From: Macrotis lagotis
Lineage: Eukaryota; Chordata; Mammalia; Peramelemorphia; Peramelidae
NCBI RefSeq assembly: GCF_037893015.1
Contig: NC_133664.1
Location: 130,857,742 to 130,921,741 of the forward strand
Direction: 5' to 3'
DNA: 64,000 nucleotides
The stretch's first letter is position 1; each line of letters opens with the position of its first letter. The position numbers and the translations under genes are program-made. This document shows positions 11,701-22,945 of the stretch, in pieces. The notes below the pieces were generated by a model, which saw only the letters and a list, made by a program, of their open reading frames with translations, had not been told where the DNA came from and ran no database searches.

Positions 11701-12075
11701 GTTCAAACTTGAAGGACTCGGTCATTTCATCAGTGCAACAATTGGGAACAATTTGAGGCTGTATGCAAAGGAGAGTGCCATCTGTATCCAGATAAAGAGA
11801 TATGGAGTTTGAACAAAGTTCAAGGCCTATTCCTTTTAATTTAGAAAAAAGCAGATATATTATTGTCTGTTCTTGTTACCTCTTAGACTTCTTGTTTCTT
11901 CCTTAAGGATAGGATTTCTCTCTCATCACACTCAAGTTGGATCAATGTACAACATGGAAACAAAGTTTGACAGATTGACTTCCTTGGGGGGACAAGTAAG
12001 ATTTTGGGGGGGAAATAGTAAAACTCAAATAATATCTTTAATAAAACAAAGCAAAACAAAACAAAAAAGAAACAG
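11700..12075 (+). other. L1 3' UTR and A-rich tail
   Basis: Non-coding, with a G-run (about 12005-12012) and a tail of repeated aaaac/aaagc units instead of pure poly(A). It ends at the right-hand target-site duplication. Confidence 0.8.
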
Positions 12076-12195
12076 AAAGGCCCCTCTCTAAGATTCTAAG
12101 TTGTGAAGCAGATTCTCCCTTTCTTTTGTAGAGGTTGTTTCCTAATTTTTTCTATCCATGAAATCATAGATCTAGTTTCCATCCTAAATATCATT
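12076..12195 (+). repeat. MIR-like CORE-SINE, 3' part, with right target-site duplication (12076-12088)
   Basis: Starts with the second copy of aaaggcccctctc, then 'taagattctaagttg...agcag', 'gtagaggttgtttcctaa' and 'gaaatcatagatctagtttc', the tail of a marsupial CORE-SINE whose 5' part lies at 5040-5163. Confidence 0.65.
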
Positions 12196-12860
12196 TCACT
12201 TAATGCCACCTTTTAGGAGACCAATTAATAACCTTATATAGGTTGTGACTGAAAACGAGATATTCTTGGGGGTAGCCTCAGTTTCCCTCATTAAAGCATA
12301 GGTTTGGAAGATGTTTTCACCTTGGTGATTAAGGAGTATGCTACTAAGTTCTGATTTTGGATTGACTATAATAACAGGACATTTGAATAACATTTTTCAT
12401 TCCAAAGTAAAATGTTTTATGAACCTATTAGACCAAATCTAGTTTTTCAATACTTGGAAATAAGGTTCTTATTTCTATCACTATTTTTCTATTTCAAAGT
12501 TAATTTAATACAAATGACATTTATTATTGAATAAAAATGGCAAGTCTTTTGATGGTAAAATGACTTTAAAAGAAATAATATCCCTTTGGAAATACTTCTA
12601 TCTGTCTGATTGCAACATTTAACTAAGTGATTCCCAATGCCCATTCAATGGTCCACATATTTGTTTACCATGTGTATTTAGTTGACCATTACATACCTTC
12701 ATTTGATTCTCTACTTAGACATATCAGAAAACTTATTTGCAAAGACTAATTCTTTGTCAGTAATTTTTTAGTTTATGATTTTTCATTCTATAAGATTTGT
12801 CTACTCAATTCAAAAATTCTAGTCCCATATTCAGTTCCAAGTTCTTATTAGAGATCACCT
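12196..12860. other. No recognised feature
   Basis: AT-rich sequence with no repeat landmark, ORF or RNA gene that I can support. Confidence 0.5.
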
Positions 12861-12861
12861 G

Positions 12862-13175
12862 GTGGAGAGCTCTCCTTGATCTCAAATACAGTTCAATTTG
12901 ATAAACTTTTATTAGATGCTTATTATATTTATGTAGATAAAATAAGTACACATGTTTGCTTACATAGAGTCCATGCTCCCTAAGAGCCTACATTCTACTG
13001 GGAGAAGCATGATATGTACACAGAAAAAGTACAATCAAAGGTAAGGGATGAAGCAAACAAAGGTGAGATCTAAGGAGCTCCTAATAAATATAAAAAGAGA
13101 TCACAGTGAATCAAAAAATATTTATTAGCTTTTATTATATGCCAGACTGTGCTAACTGTAAGAATCTCATCCATC
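12862..13175 (-). repeat. Two adjacent L2-type 3' end fragments
   Basis: Two copies of the reversed L2 3' terminus: 'tattagatgcttattatatt' with 'gagcctacattctactggga' (12862-13080), and 'tattagcttttattatatgc' with 'cagactgtgctaac' (13100-13175). Confidence 0.65.
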
Positions 13176-13779
13176 ATATTAGAAAAAAAGAAGCTCATTG
13201 ATCCTTTCATCCTTTCATCTATCTTCTCATTTAGTGTTGACTATAACTTGTATGAAGGTGTTATCGAGTCTGTCCAAGAATGAAACAGCTATAATAGGTC
13301 AATATTTATATGCTGGGTTTAACAAATGCTCTGTCTTGATCAAGATATTTGTAAAATTTCAAATAAAAATTATTTGAAATGCTTTTTTATTAACTACTGT
13401 AGCTAATCTATAAAGTCTTTAAAAACAGGACAGTAAATTAGTGATTCAATTAAAATTAATCATTGATTGAAAAATCATTAAATCTAAATTTAGAGGCAAT
13501 TGGTTGACACAATAGATTAGGAAAAATTTCCTCAAAAAAAAAGAGAGCTGTCCAAAAGGGAAAATGAGTTATTTTGGGTAGGGTGCACTGGGTTTCCTTC
13601 TCAAGGTTTGCTCAATGATTGCTTAGCAAAGATGTTATGGTGGAAATCCTGTTATAAATATGGATTAGATAACATGGCCTCAGAGACTCTTACCAACGCT
13701 GAAATTCTATTATATAGCTTAGAATGCTCCCCACCACCACCATGCTGGGGCTTAGAGAATTATAGGATCAATTGTACAA
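13176..13779. other. Mostly unrecognised; Ther-2/MIR3 tail fragment at 13650-13720
   Basis: At 13650-13720 'gattagataacatggcctca' and 'gaaattctatta' match the 3' part of Ther-2/MIR3 in plus orientation. Otherwise AT-rich unique DNA. Confidence 0.4.
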
Positions 13780-14095
13780 CATGAAGAACAAGAAGTAGCT
13801 TGAGCTACCCACCATCTTCTCTATTCTGATTATGGTTAAGAAACAGTTTGGGACTCTAACTGTGGCTCAGGAAGCCTCTTGCCACATTTGGAGCCCCTGG
13901 GGAGACAATTAGAGCTAACAGCGGGAGGTTAATGTCTTCCCTTTGATAAAGTGGAAGTGGGCTGGCAGGAGTGGAGCAGGCTGAAATTACAAGCTTTGAT
14001 GCCAGGCCAAGCTGTTCTGTAGCCCAAGGATTTGTTGGATTTACTAAGAGTAGGTTATGTCCTAGGTCCTCTCCAACAAGAAAATTAAGAATGAA
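13780..14095. other. GC-richer unique block, candidate conserved non-coding element
   Basis: Clearly higher GC and complexity than its neighbours, no repeat landmarks, and no open frame spanning it. Contains caatta, GATA and Sp1-like ggtggg/gtgggc words. A function is only inferred from texture. Confidence 0.3.
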
Positions 14096-14703
14096 TTAGA
14101 ATAGAAAATCCAGGTATAGAATAAATTATGCAGAGATTAAATACAATTTGATTTAAGAGATGAACCAAACTGTGTCTAGAAGCTGAATTTTTTTTAAAAT
14201 TTGTTTATTTTGGTATTTTTGCGCAAACAGAATTAGATTTTATCTGCTATTTTTTTGTTTGCTATTATTTTTGTTCCTTTTTCTTCTATTTTAGCCTGCC
14301 CATTTGACTCACCTTGTACATCTCACTCAGTTCTCCAAACACAGACTAAAATACAGCTTCCTTAAGATGCACTACCATCCATCATACTAGCTTTCCACAT
14401 TGTTTCACAATTTCTTGCATATTTTCTTTTGTATATGTTTTTCAAAATCACAATAATTCCTAGATGATTATCTCTTAAGAAGTCTAGTGATATTTGTAGT
14501 TGATGAAATGGAAGATAACTCCAGGAAATTTTCAATAGTTTATGATAGTTTCTTTAACCCTAATTTCAAGTCATTTTTAGTTATTCTTAACTATATTTGA
14601 ATAAAATACATGTAAAGATCCTTTATGGTTTAAATATCATTGCAATGATAGCCTCTGTGAAACAGCAAAAATTTTCCAAACCTAGCTAACAAGCAACTCA
14701 GCA
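14096..14703. other. No recognised feature
   Basis: Begins AT-rich, with a T-rich part near 14190-14290. No family or gene recognised. Confidence 0.45.
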
Positions 14704-14715
14704 AAAGTAAATATA

Positions 14716-14858
14716 GAGACAGCTAGGTGGTGCAGTGGATAGGAGTCAGGGGGACCTGAGTTCAAATTTGATCTTAGACACTTATTAATAATTTCCTAGC
14801 TGTATGACCTTGGGCAAGTAATTCTTAACCCCATTGCCTTAAATAAACAATTTTTAAA
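14716..14858 (+). mobile_element. Short tRNA-headed marsupial SINE
   Basis: Head 'acagctaggtggtgcagtgg', core 'tgtatgaccttgggcaagta', end 'aaccccattgccttaaataa'. An internal deletion follows the head ('gtggataggagtcaggggga'). Flanks aaagtaaatata (14704-14715) and aaagtgaatata (14859-14870) are a 12-bp duplication with one mismatch. Confidence 0.93.
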
Positions 14859-14870
14859 AAAGTGAATATA

Positions 14871-15449
14871 AAAGAACCACAAAATAATAAAGGAATTAGG
14901 TGATACTGTGATATAATTTGACCTGTACATATAGAATTATTGAATTGTTTGTTTTATGTCATATATCTTATGATAAAAAGATGTCATGGATAGAGGCAGT
15001 TTTAATTAAGTAGTGCTTAACTTAAATCCTACCTTTAAAATCCATAGTCAATATCAAAGACTATAAATTGAAGAAGAGTTGTGCTTATCTTAATTGGAAG
15101 AGGAAATTTCTTCATTGAAACTTTCTCATACCAATGAAAGCACAGATTTGGATCAAAAATAAAAATCTACCTCACTCTACTCATTTTGAGGAATGAAAGT
15201 CATGATGTCGTCATGGATGTTACGTTGGATAAACTAATCTATAGTGGACACCTAAATTTCTCAGGGCAGTATTACTCAAATAATTTCCTGAAATCAAATA
15301 CTATTTATAACTAATGACCATATTGTAACCTCATGTTCTGTCAGAGATTCAATGAATAAATCTGTTATACCACACTGAAGTCTAAGCCCCATATTATCTT
15401 ACTAGTGGTGCATTATTGGAGACAGTACCATCATTTCCATAAAGATCAA
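14871..15449. other. No recognised feature
   Basis: AT-rich sequence without repeat landmarks or ORFs. Confidence 0.5.
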
Positions 15450-15597
15450 GAAGGCACAGTAGAAAGTATTCTGGAATTGAGGGCAAAGGAACTTTATTCA
15501 AATCCTGGTTTACCCATTTAACATCAGTGTGAACTTTGGAAAGTCATCTAACCTCTGATTAAATTTGGAATAGTTGACCTCTAAGGACCCTTCCAAG
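15450..15597 (+). repeat. Ther-2/MIR3-like SINE, interrupted
   Basis: Head 'ggcacagtagaaagtattct', tail 'gttgacctctaaggaccctt'. A CORE-SINE interrupts it at its 3' end. 'ctcccttccaggactgtgat' (about 15853) may be the continuation. Confidence 0.65.
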
Positions 15598-15842
15598 AGT
15601 AGCTAAATGGCACAATGGATAGAGTATTGGACTTGGAATTAGGGATTCTCATCTACTTGAGTTCAAATCTGGTCTCAGGCACATACCAGTTATGTGAACC
15701 TGGACATGTCACTTAACCTTGTTTGCCTCAGTTTCCTCATCTGTCAAATGAATTGGAAAAAACATTCTAGGATCTTTGACAAGAAAGCCCCAAGTGGAGT
15801 CACTTAAGAATCAGACATAACTGAAATGACTGAACAATAACA
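15598..15842 (+). mobile_element. CORE-SINE (MAR1-like)
   Basis: Full order of landmarks: 'tagctaaatggcacaatgga' head, 'cacttaaccttgtttgcctc', 'agtttcctcatctgtcaaat', 'ccaagtggagtcacttaaga', then 'cagacataactgaaatgact' and 'gaacaataaca' as the 3' end. The copy is diverged. Confidence 0.88.
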
Positions 15843-15900
15843 TGCCACAAAGCTCCCTTCCAGGACTGTGATGGAGTTTTGACTTTTGAAATTTAACCAG

Positions 15901-16069
15901 GGGGGCAGCTAGGTTGAGCAGTGGATAGAGCACTGGCCCTGGAGTCAGGAGTACCTGAGTTCAAATCCAGCCTCAGACACTTAATAATGACCTGACTGTG
16001 TGGCCTTGGGTGAGCCACTTAACCCCATTTGCCTTGCAAAAAAAAAAAAAACCTAAAAAAAGAAGAAAA
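15901..16069 (+). mobile_element. Short tRNA-headed marsupial SINE
   Basis: A well-preserved copy with a 14-base A-run and 'acctaaaaaaag' tail. Flanked by gaaatttaaccag (15888-15900) and gaaatttaatcag (16070-16082), a 13-bp duplication with one mismatch. Confidence 0.96.
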
Positions 16070-16196
16070 GAAATTTAATCAGAATATTGTAAAGAATGTG
16101 GTCATTATTCACATAGTGAGTATTTCTAGATAGAAACTGAGTCCTCCTCCATCTTGGTATCTCCCCAGAGACTATACACACTGTTTTATACTTCCT

Positions 16197-16745
16197 GTTG
16201 TTCATCCTTCATTTTTAAAAAAGAAACAATGTCATCCTGAGGGTAATGTCTTGCCTTTCATGTGAATTGGATTTATTAAGTGAGGCCATCAGGCAAAGTC
16301 ATCAGCCTGACTCTCTCTTTCAGTCTTAAAAGTTCAGTGGCAAGATAAAAACCAAGATGAAGTACAATGACCTGGGATGTAGCAGATACTCTTGGCATCT
16401 TCAATGTCTGCCCAAGCTCTCAGCCATCTTTAACACCTGTTTCAGTCTTCTTCATATCTATGAAACAATTGCTCTCATCTGCCCATTCCACTGGAGGACA
16501 TCTTCACATGCTTGGGATAGACATCTCCCAAAGTCACTGGCATGTTTCAAGTCTGCCAGTTACCCTCAGTCTGGTTAAACCCAAACTGCTAAGACAGTTT
16601 ACCTCAATGTGGCCAACTGCATAAGAGACAGTTTCTTGCAGCCACTGGTAAGAGGTGAGTGCCAGGTGAACACCAAATGTGGATGAGCAGCCCTGAAAAA
16701 ATTTAGCAAACTCTCTCACCTGCTTGTCTTCCTTAAATACTTCAT
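16197..16745 (-). mobile_element. RTE-type LINE 3' end
   Basis: The reversed 3' terminus is at the left ('gttgttcatccttcattttt'), then 'gaattggatttattaagtga' and 'gtcatcagcctgactctctc'. The distal part carries 'aatgtggatgagcagccctg'. The same order recurs at 31.5-32.2 and 49.9-50.3 kb, which defines the family. No RTE protein domain is readable in this 5'-truncated copy. Confidence 0.75.
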
Positions 16746-16749
16746 ATAT

Positions 16750-18178
16750 CTCATACTTAGTAGGCACTTAATAAGTGATAATTAAATGGAATTGAATTAT
16801 TTATGAAATGGTTAAGAATATGCCTGACAATCTATAATTCAGTTTGTGTAACTAATGCTTTTAAAAGATGTTCTATTTTTTATGACATAGAAGATAAAGT
16901 CTGAAGTCTTTAATTAACTAGAAAAGTGAATCCCTTGGTACTGTAAAATGGGAAAAGAAAATATATTATTAAAAATAGCTGATTCATCAGTAATAACATA
17001 TGAAAACCAAATAAAAGTAAAGTTTGATGATCTACTCATTTCAAGCCTCTAATGACAGACTGGTTCATCTCCATTTTCATTTTGATTAGCTATTAATCTT
17101 TACCTTTTCTATATTTCATGATGTTTGTTACTTATGAAGAAAATGGGCATCATTTTATCATGATGGTGCCAAATTTTTCTCATGAACTCATTTTTTGAAT
17201 GACCTTAAGGTTGCTTTCCTATCAAAGTTATGAATATGTTCATTTGAAGTAAAAATAGTTGTCTGAGGGACAGGAGGGGCAGAGTCACAAATAGTTATAA
17301 CTATTTTGGGAATGAGGATTATTAGGATGGTGGGGGGGGGGGAAATAAAGGATTAGAGGGCAAGTTTCATGTAGTGAGAAAGACAATGAGAGGTTGGGAT
17401 CCTGGCAGGTAGAGTTCAGGGTGGTTGTACCTTGTGGAGACACAAACTACTAGAGATTGAAAGGTAAAATACAGGAACAAGATTTCCATATGGGAAATAT
17501 GTGCCATCATGTCAATTATCATTATCCTGGACAAAAACTTCACTCACTTCTTACCAGCTCCATTTTTCTTTCTTGTTCAAGATTATTCTAGAAAAGCAAA
17601 CCTACTTTTATATTGATATTGATTCTTTATATTAGTTATCCTTCTGGATAGAGCTTTGGTTCTAATCACTCAAGGAGAATGCTGAACTTTATGATATATG
17701 ACAACTAACTTGTCTCTTGGCAGAGAAACAAGAATAGTTGCTATTAATGAGAGCATGAGAGTTTTGAAAGCAGGCAGCTTGTGGAATTATGAAACATATA
17801 GCTTTGAAACATTTATAAATGAATGAAAATGCCCAGCATTGACATGAGTTATGAGTTTCATTATGGTGCTGTAATTTCTTCAGTTTTACCTCAGAGGGGC
17901 ATGTAGTCCTACAAGGGAAGGAGAAAGACCTCCATCATCTTACTTTTTTCATGTTGATAGCTTGAAATGCTTTACATGAGAATAGTTTATATCTCTAAAG
18001 GAGCATAGAAATGCTTCCAGGAGCCTCTAAGAGATATTCATAGAACTACTGTATGTAAAGGACCAATGGTTATATTCTTTTGCCCTATTCAGAACCATCT
18101 ATAGGTGAATATTAAAGTCATAGTGGGATCCAAATCCAGGTCTTCCTACACCTCCTTTCTAGACTTTAGGTAAACCCA
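16750..18178. other. Mostly unique; conserved-looking block at 17640-17890
   Basis: A short L2/MIR tail fragment lies at 16755-16795 ('agtaggcacttaataagtga') and a possible MIR remnant at 18100-18165. A G-run is at 17331-17342. 17640-17890 is complex sequence with TAAT cores and no repeat landmarks. No ORF of note. Confidence 0.4.
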
Positions 18179-18469
18179 CAATGTTTGTCCTTCATTTTCA
18201 AAGAAGACCACAACATCAGGGAGGTAATGCCATTACAAGCAGGAGGATTAGATTTGAGGGAGGGGAGGCTGTGCTGAGTCATCTGTCTCACTTTCTCCTC
18301 CAGAGTCATCTGATCCAGTGTCCAGATAGGAATCAGGTTGACTGGAGATGACCCTGGATGTGAAATAAACAGTGTTGTGACTTGTCCAAGGTCACACAGC
18401 TAGTAAGAGTCAAATCTGAGGTCAGATTTGAACTCCTGTCCTCCTAACTATGAGGCCACTGTGCCACCT
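18179..18469 (-). mobile_element. tRNA-headed SINE with RTE-like 3' end
   Basis: Read on the minus strand it has a tRNA-type head (reversed as 'ccactgtgccacctag' at right), a CORE block (reversed 'ttgtccaaggtcacacagct') and an RTE-like terminus (reversed 'tgtttgtccttcattttcaa' at left). Flanks aggtaaaccca (18168-18178) and aggtcaaccta (18470-18480) may be a diverged target-site duplication. Confidence 0.85.
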
Positions 18470-18479
18470 AGGTCAACCT

Positions 18480-18955
18480 ATATAAAAGATCCTTTCCTTT
18501 GAGTCTTTTGAAAAGTAGGTGGGTACAGCACACTGGCCAGATCCAGAAGATTTCTATCTTTGATACACAGGACGCAAATTCTTGGCAAACTCTGGCCTTT
18601 CTTCTTCCACTTCTGAGCTCAAGACAGAGATCAGAGAACTGAGAGTAGATTGTTCCACTACAGCAAATAACAACTCCATCTAGGCAATGTTAGAGAGTTA
18701 AGAGTTACTGCTTAGGGATAGGGCAGAAGTCAATGTGCCCAAGAAGAGGGTCCATTGAAAAGATCTGTTAATTCTACCCTCCTGAGTGGAGAAAAGGAAA
18801 TCTAAAATTCTAGAGAGCATGATCCCAGAATCTAGGCTTCTAGCACAGAAGGGGAATTTCTTGGTTGGTATCAAGCAAAGGTGACTTTGTGCTTTTCCTG
18901 TATCCTCACATCTTACTCTTTACCATATATTCTTTTAATCCAGTTACAGACCCTC
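18480..18955. other. No recognised feature
   Basis: Unique-looking sequence without repeat landmarks or a supportable gene. Confidence 0.45.
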
Positions 18956-18959
18956 TGGT

Positions 18960-19355
18960 TGTTTGACAAACAAGATGCTCCAGTTCTCAACTCTGGGCAT
19001 TTTCTCTGTCATTCCTGAAATGCTCTCCAACCTTGACTCCAGTCACTAAAACTCCCCTGGTTTCTTTTTAAGTTTTAACTGAAATCCTACTTTCCACAGG
19101 AATGTCAAAACATTGAGAATGCTTCCTCAATGCTCTAAATTCCAAGAATTTCCCTCTGTTCATTATCTCCAATTTATCCTGTCTATAGCTTGCTTTGTAT
19201 ATGTTTGTTTGCAAGATTTCTCACCCATTAGATTGTAAGCTCCTTGAGGACAAGGACTTGTCTTTTGCCTCTTTTTGTATCCCCCCGCCAGTGCTTAGCA
19301 TAATGACATATATACAGTAGGTGCCTAATAGATATAGATTGATTAATTTAAGAAA
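18960..19355 (+). repeat. L2 LINE 3' portion
   Basis: Includes the end of the L2 coding region ('cattcctgaaatgctctcca') and the 3' terminus ('agattgtaagctccttgagg', 'tttttgtatccccccgccag', 'acagtaggtgcctaatagat'). Heavily decayed. Confidence 0.85.
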
Positions 19356-19440
19356 AAGCAAGCCTTCAAAGACTTGAACTTCTCAAAAGGAGAAAGGGAA
19401 TTTTCAAGCATCATACTTCTTAAAGAAATAAAAAGAGTGG

Positions 19441-19576
19441 GCAGCTAGGTGGTGCAGTGGATAGAGCACTGGCCCTGGAGTCAGGAGTACCTGAGTTCAA
19501 ATCTGGTCTCAGACACGTAATAATTACCTAGCTGTGTGGCCTTGGGCAAACCACTTAACCCATTGCCTTGCAAAAA

Positions 19577-19609
<33 letters not shown>
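19441..19609 (+). mobile_element. Short tRNA-headed marsupial SINE with long poly(A)
   Basis: Very close to the family pattern, with a ~29-base A tail at 19581-19609. The tail length and low divergence suggest one of the younger insertions here. I could not identify its target-site duplication. Confidence 0.95.
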
Positions 19610-19613
<4 letters not shown>

Positions 19614-19888
19614 TATCTCTGTGATTCCTGTACTTAGACAACAATATACAAATAAAGCCATAAAATGGAAGATCTATAGACTTTTATTTTGTACCCAGAC
19701 ATTGCCTTGAGTTATTTGGATAGTGTAGCCCTAAAATATGATTGCCTTCCATGACAATACAAGGTATAGTTTGAGTCATGGAAAGTCCATTTAATACCCT
19801 TTCTGAGAGTTTGTGATATACCAGAAATGCTTTAGATGTTCTATATCTGAAACAAGGGTCTTCTGATACATTTGTGTTTTCTACATTT

Positions 19889-20034
19889 GGGGGGGGTTGC
19901 AAGGCAGTGGGATTAAGTGGCTTGCCCAAGGTCACAGCTAGATAATTATTAAGGGTCTGGGATCAGATTTGAATTCAGGTCCTCCTGATTCCAGGACTGG
20001 TACTCTAACCACTGCACCAACTAGTTGCTCCTGC
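19889..20034 (-). mobile_element. Short tRNA-headed marsupial SINE
   Basis: Reversed copy: 'ttgcaaggcagtgggattaa' at left, tRNA-type head at right ('ccactgcaccaactagttgc'). A perfect 11-bp duplication tttctacattt flanks it (19878-19888 and 20035-20045). Confidence 0.96.
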
Positions 20035-20045
20035 TTTCTACATTT

Positions 20046-20424
20046 TTTTTGACAAAATAAAAATTGCCCTTTACACACGCATTTTATAAAGGAAGTTGGA
20101 CATAAACACATTTGGAAATTTCAAAAAATCTGGTGTAATCTCTCAATACAAGCACATGAGCCAATGAAAAACTACCTTTTTACATAGATGCCTTCACATT
20201 GGTTCTAGTCTGTATGAATCTGGAGTTTGATGGCACCTAATAAAAATATATTCAAAAGTTTGAATCAAGTCATCCAAGTACCAGCATGGTTGGATTAAAA
20301 AATCATTATACTGAGGATCAAAAGACTGACCATAGTTCCCAGTACTGTCACTTACTATTATTTAGTTTCCCCATAAATCAAGGGAGAGGTTTAAAACTGA
20401 TAATCTTTAGGTATCCTGATATTC
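20046..20424. other. No recognised feature
   Basis: AT-rich unique-looking sequence. Confidence 0.45.
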
Positions 20425-20672
20425 TAGGGCAACAGGATGGCACAATGGATAAAACACCTGGAATCAGGAAAATGCATTTTCCTGAGTTCAGGTCTGACCT
20501 CAGACACTTACTAATTGTGTGACTCTGGGCAAGTATATATCCTTGTTTGCCTCAGTTTCTTCATTTGTAAATGAACTTGAAAAGAATGGCAAAAATGCCC
20601 CCCAAATGGCAAAGCACTCCAATGCCTTTGCCAAGGAGTCACAAGTTAGACATTACCGAATAACAAAAATCA
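20425..20672 (+). mobile_element. CORE-SINE (MAR1-like)
   Basis: 'gcaacaggatggcacaatgg' head; 'gtttgcctcagtttcttcat' core; 'aaatggcaaagcactccaat' and 'gagtcacaagttagacatta' 3' part. Confidence 0.88.
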
Positions 20673-20726
20673 TTGCATTCTAAAAGTCTATGCTCTTAAT
20701 AGTTATCTAGTCAAGGTCCTGTTTTA

Positions 20727-20955
20727 ATGAAAGGAAATAAATTCAACAAATTTGTTTTAAACTTCTGCAATATGCAAAAATCTATATTAGGTACTAGGAA
20801 TATAAAGATGAAGTCAACAAAGACCATCCTCTCAAGTATTTACAATCAAAAGGAAGATAATTATTCATATAATTGTACAACAACAGAAACCAATTATTAT
20901 AAAGAGAAATCCAGGCATAGCATAAGAAATTTGAGGCTAAAGATAAGTCTTATAT
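20727..20955 (-). repeat. L2-type 3' end
   Basis: Reversed L2 terminus: 'ttaggtactaggaatataaa', 'cctctcaagtatttacaatc'. The 99-codon plus frame over it is a chance frame. Confidence 0.6.
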
Positions 20956-21067
20956 TTAAAGGTGTCAGGGAGGAGGTGGCACCTAAATTAATCTTTGAAA
21001 AAAGAAAAAAAACCTTATCAGGCTAAAATGATGTTGACTTACTTCATTAATATCTCACTTTCTTATT

Positions 21068-21272
21068 TGGTGGGGTTTCTTGGCAGAGATGCTGAAGTGG
21101 TTTTTGTCATTTCTTTTCTCCAGCTCATTTTACAGATGAGGAAACTGATGCACACAGGATTAAGTGACTTGTCCAGAGTCACACAGAAAGTAAGTGTCTG
21201 AGGTCAGATTTGAACCCAGATCTCCCTGACTCCAGGTCCAGTGTTATATCCAGCTCCACCTAGCTGCATCTC
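21068..21272 (-). mobile_element. CORE-SINE (MAR1-like), truncated
   Basis: Reversed copy: 'gtggggtttcttggcagaga', 'cattttacagatgaggaaac', 'tgacttgtccagagtcacac', and the head as 'agctccacctagctgcatc'. It lacks the extreme 3' end at left. Confidence 0.9.
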
Positions 21273-21900
21273 TTCCAAACATGCTGAGCATGAAAGCAAA
21301 GGCATAGAGGTAAGAGAGGGTAGGTTAAATTATAGAGGACTTTGAATCCAACAGAGAATTTTTTTATTTTATATTATAAGCATTAAGAAATCATTGCATT
21401 TTGAGTAAACTCAGCAACCTTCAGTTGTTAAATATCAGTTAATCCATTCAGTTTTGAAACTCCCACTATTCAGCTGTCCTGCCTTGGCTGGGGAATGATA
21501 ATGCAAATCCAGTTAGTACATTAAATCCAGATGATCTTGGGTCAAATATCATTCTAGAAGACTGTTTCATATTCATCTCATCCACCCTTCCTATCTCACC
21601 ACCATGCCATACTAACTCCTGCACCCCTGAACAATAATCTAACTAATGCTATCATTATCCATGGAAAGAGTATGCCAGTTAGTTGTCCAATAAATCAAAT
21701 GACTAGCCTGAAACTCCCTAAATATTTCCTTCCCTGACCATGATTCTCATATCTATGTTGTATGTCCTTATTAAAACATACACTCCTCATATTCAAGGGT
21801 TATCTTATTCTTGCTTCTGTATGTATAATATTTAGCAGAATTTCTGACCCATAATAAATATTAATTACTTCATTTATTCATCAATGTAAAGACAAAACAA
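21273..21900 (+). repeat. Unrecognised sequence followed by L2 fragment (about 21740-21890)
   Basis: The last ~150 bp follow L2 3' landmarks in diverged form ('tcctcatattcaagggttat', 'tttctgacccataataaata'). The earlier part is not recognised. Confidence 0.4.
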
Positions 21901-22685
21901 GAAGACTAGTCAAGTTATATTATAATGGTAAAAAGGAGAAGTGATAGATGTCATGAGATCAAATAAAAATGGAAGTATGCAAGAAATGCCCAGATAGAAC
22001 AAGAGGATTGTTGAATGGTGATTTCTAATTAAGTACCAATGACTAAGTTCAGTTTGTGTCAGATTTCTTAATAAGAAAATGTAAAGTCCTTTAAAAGACA
22101 TAATTTTAGCTGGTAAACATTATCTTCAATATGTTATTTACCCAGCTCAATTTCTTAGAATATCTGTTTTTTTCCCATTGATAGTACTTCCTTTTAGTTC
22201 CTGTCAGAATTCAATAAATATCTATTAGCAGAGTTCAAATTAATGAGGTATTGCTGTCTACAAGTGAGTAGACATATGAAAATGAAATATTTCCATTTAA
22301 GTCCAATGCCAAGGTTAAAGAGTCCTTTCTCCTCTGTTAAGGCTATATTTTCACATGACTCATCCCTAGGATCCATTTTTTAGAAAATGATTTCCTTTCA
22401 AAAGAAAAATGGCTGAAATAATTTACAAAGTTCTTATAGGAAATTATTTCCAGGAAGGCTATCTTGTCAGATACTTATGGACACAATTCCAAATACTATT
22501 TGGTCTCTACCCTTACTTCAACTTATCCCAGCCCCAGGTGTTCTTCTATTGCTGTACTTTCAGCCTTTTAATCTTCTTGCCTCATCATTTTATTCTACAA
22601 TCAATATTCAACCTCTGACATTGTGCAAAACTAAATGAACTATTTTTCTTTTTTCCATTTTCTCCCCCATTCATTCTGTTGTACT
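21901..22685. other. No recognised feature
   Basis: AT-rich unique DNA. Frames at 21910-22101 (-), 22194-22376 (-) and 22409-22618 (+) lack protein-like features. Confidence 0.45.
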
Positions 22686-22757
22686 TGGGGGGGAAATGTT
22701 CGATATTCTGGAAAACAATTTAGAAAAGAAGTTACTAAACTATTCTTCTCCTTTGGT

Positions 22758-22810
22758 CCAGTGATTCCACTAATGGACATAAATCTCCAGGAGGTCAAAG
22801 ACTGCTAGAC
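22758..22810 (+). repeat. 53-bp duplicated segment, copy A
   Basis: Part of the L1 fragment. Identical at 52 of 53 positions to 23861-23913. Confidence 0.95.
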
Positions 22811-22904
22811 AAGGCTGTTACATACCAAAGTATTCAGAAAAGCACTTTTTTTAAGAGTAGGAAAAAAGAAACATTTGGAAATATAGAGTACCCACCGACT
22901 GGAG

Positions 22905-22945
22905 TTGTTGCTGGTGTTTGTTCTTTATTCTTGAAGAGGATCAAT
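22905..22945 (-). mobile_element. 41-bp RTE-type 3' stub insertion
   Basis: Contains only the reversed RTE-like terminus ('tgtttgttctttattcttga'). The L1 sequence is interrupted exactly here and flanked by an 8-bp duplication gactggag (22897-22904 and 22946-22953). Confidence 0.8.

Larger units (their letters stand above)
5164..12075 (+). mobile_element. Near full-length L1 (LINE-1) retrotransposon, inactive
   Basis: A complete non-LTR layout: a ~780-bp 5' UTR, a degraded ORF1 with coiled coil and RNA-binding domain, an inter-ORF spacer, a degraded ORF2 with endonuclease and reverse transcriptase motifs, a short 3' UTR and an A-rich tail (repeated aaaac units, ending about 12075). Identical 13-bp direct repeats bound it, so it is one target-primed insertion. 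Total span is ~6.9 kb including a ~150-bp SINE acquired later. Multiple frameshifts, stops and a changed catalytic residue make it a dead copy. The ORF style is marsupial L1. Confidence 0.96.

Noticed and set aside
15901..16069. tRNA genes at the SINE heads (17 places)
   Set aside because: The heads have box-A/box-B-like words but no cloverleaf I could fold, and each continues into a SINE core and A tail. They are tRNA-derived SINE promoters.
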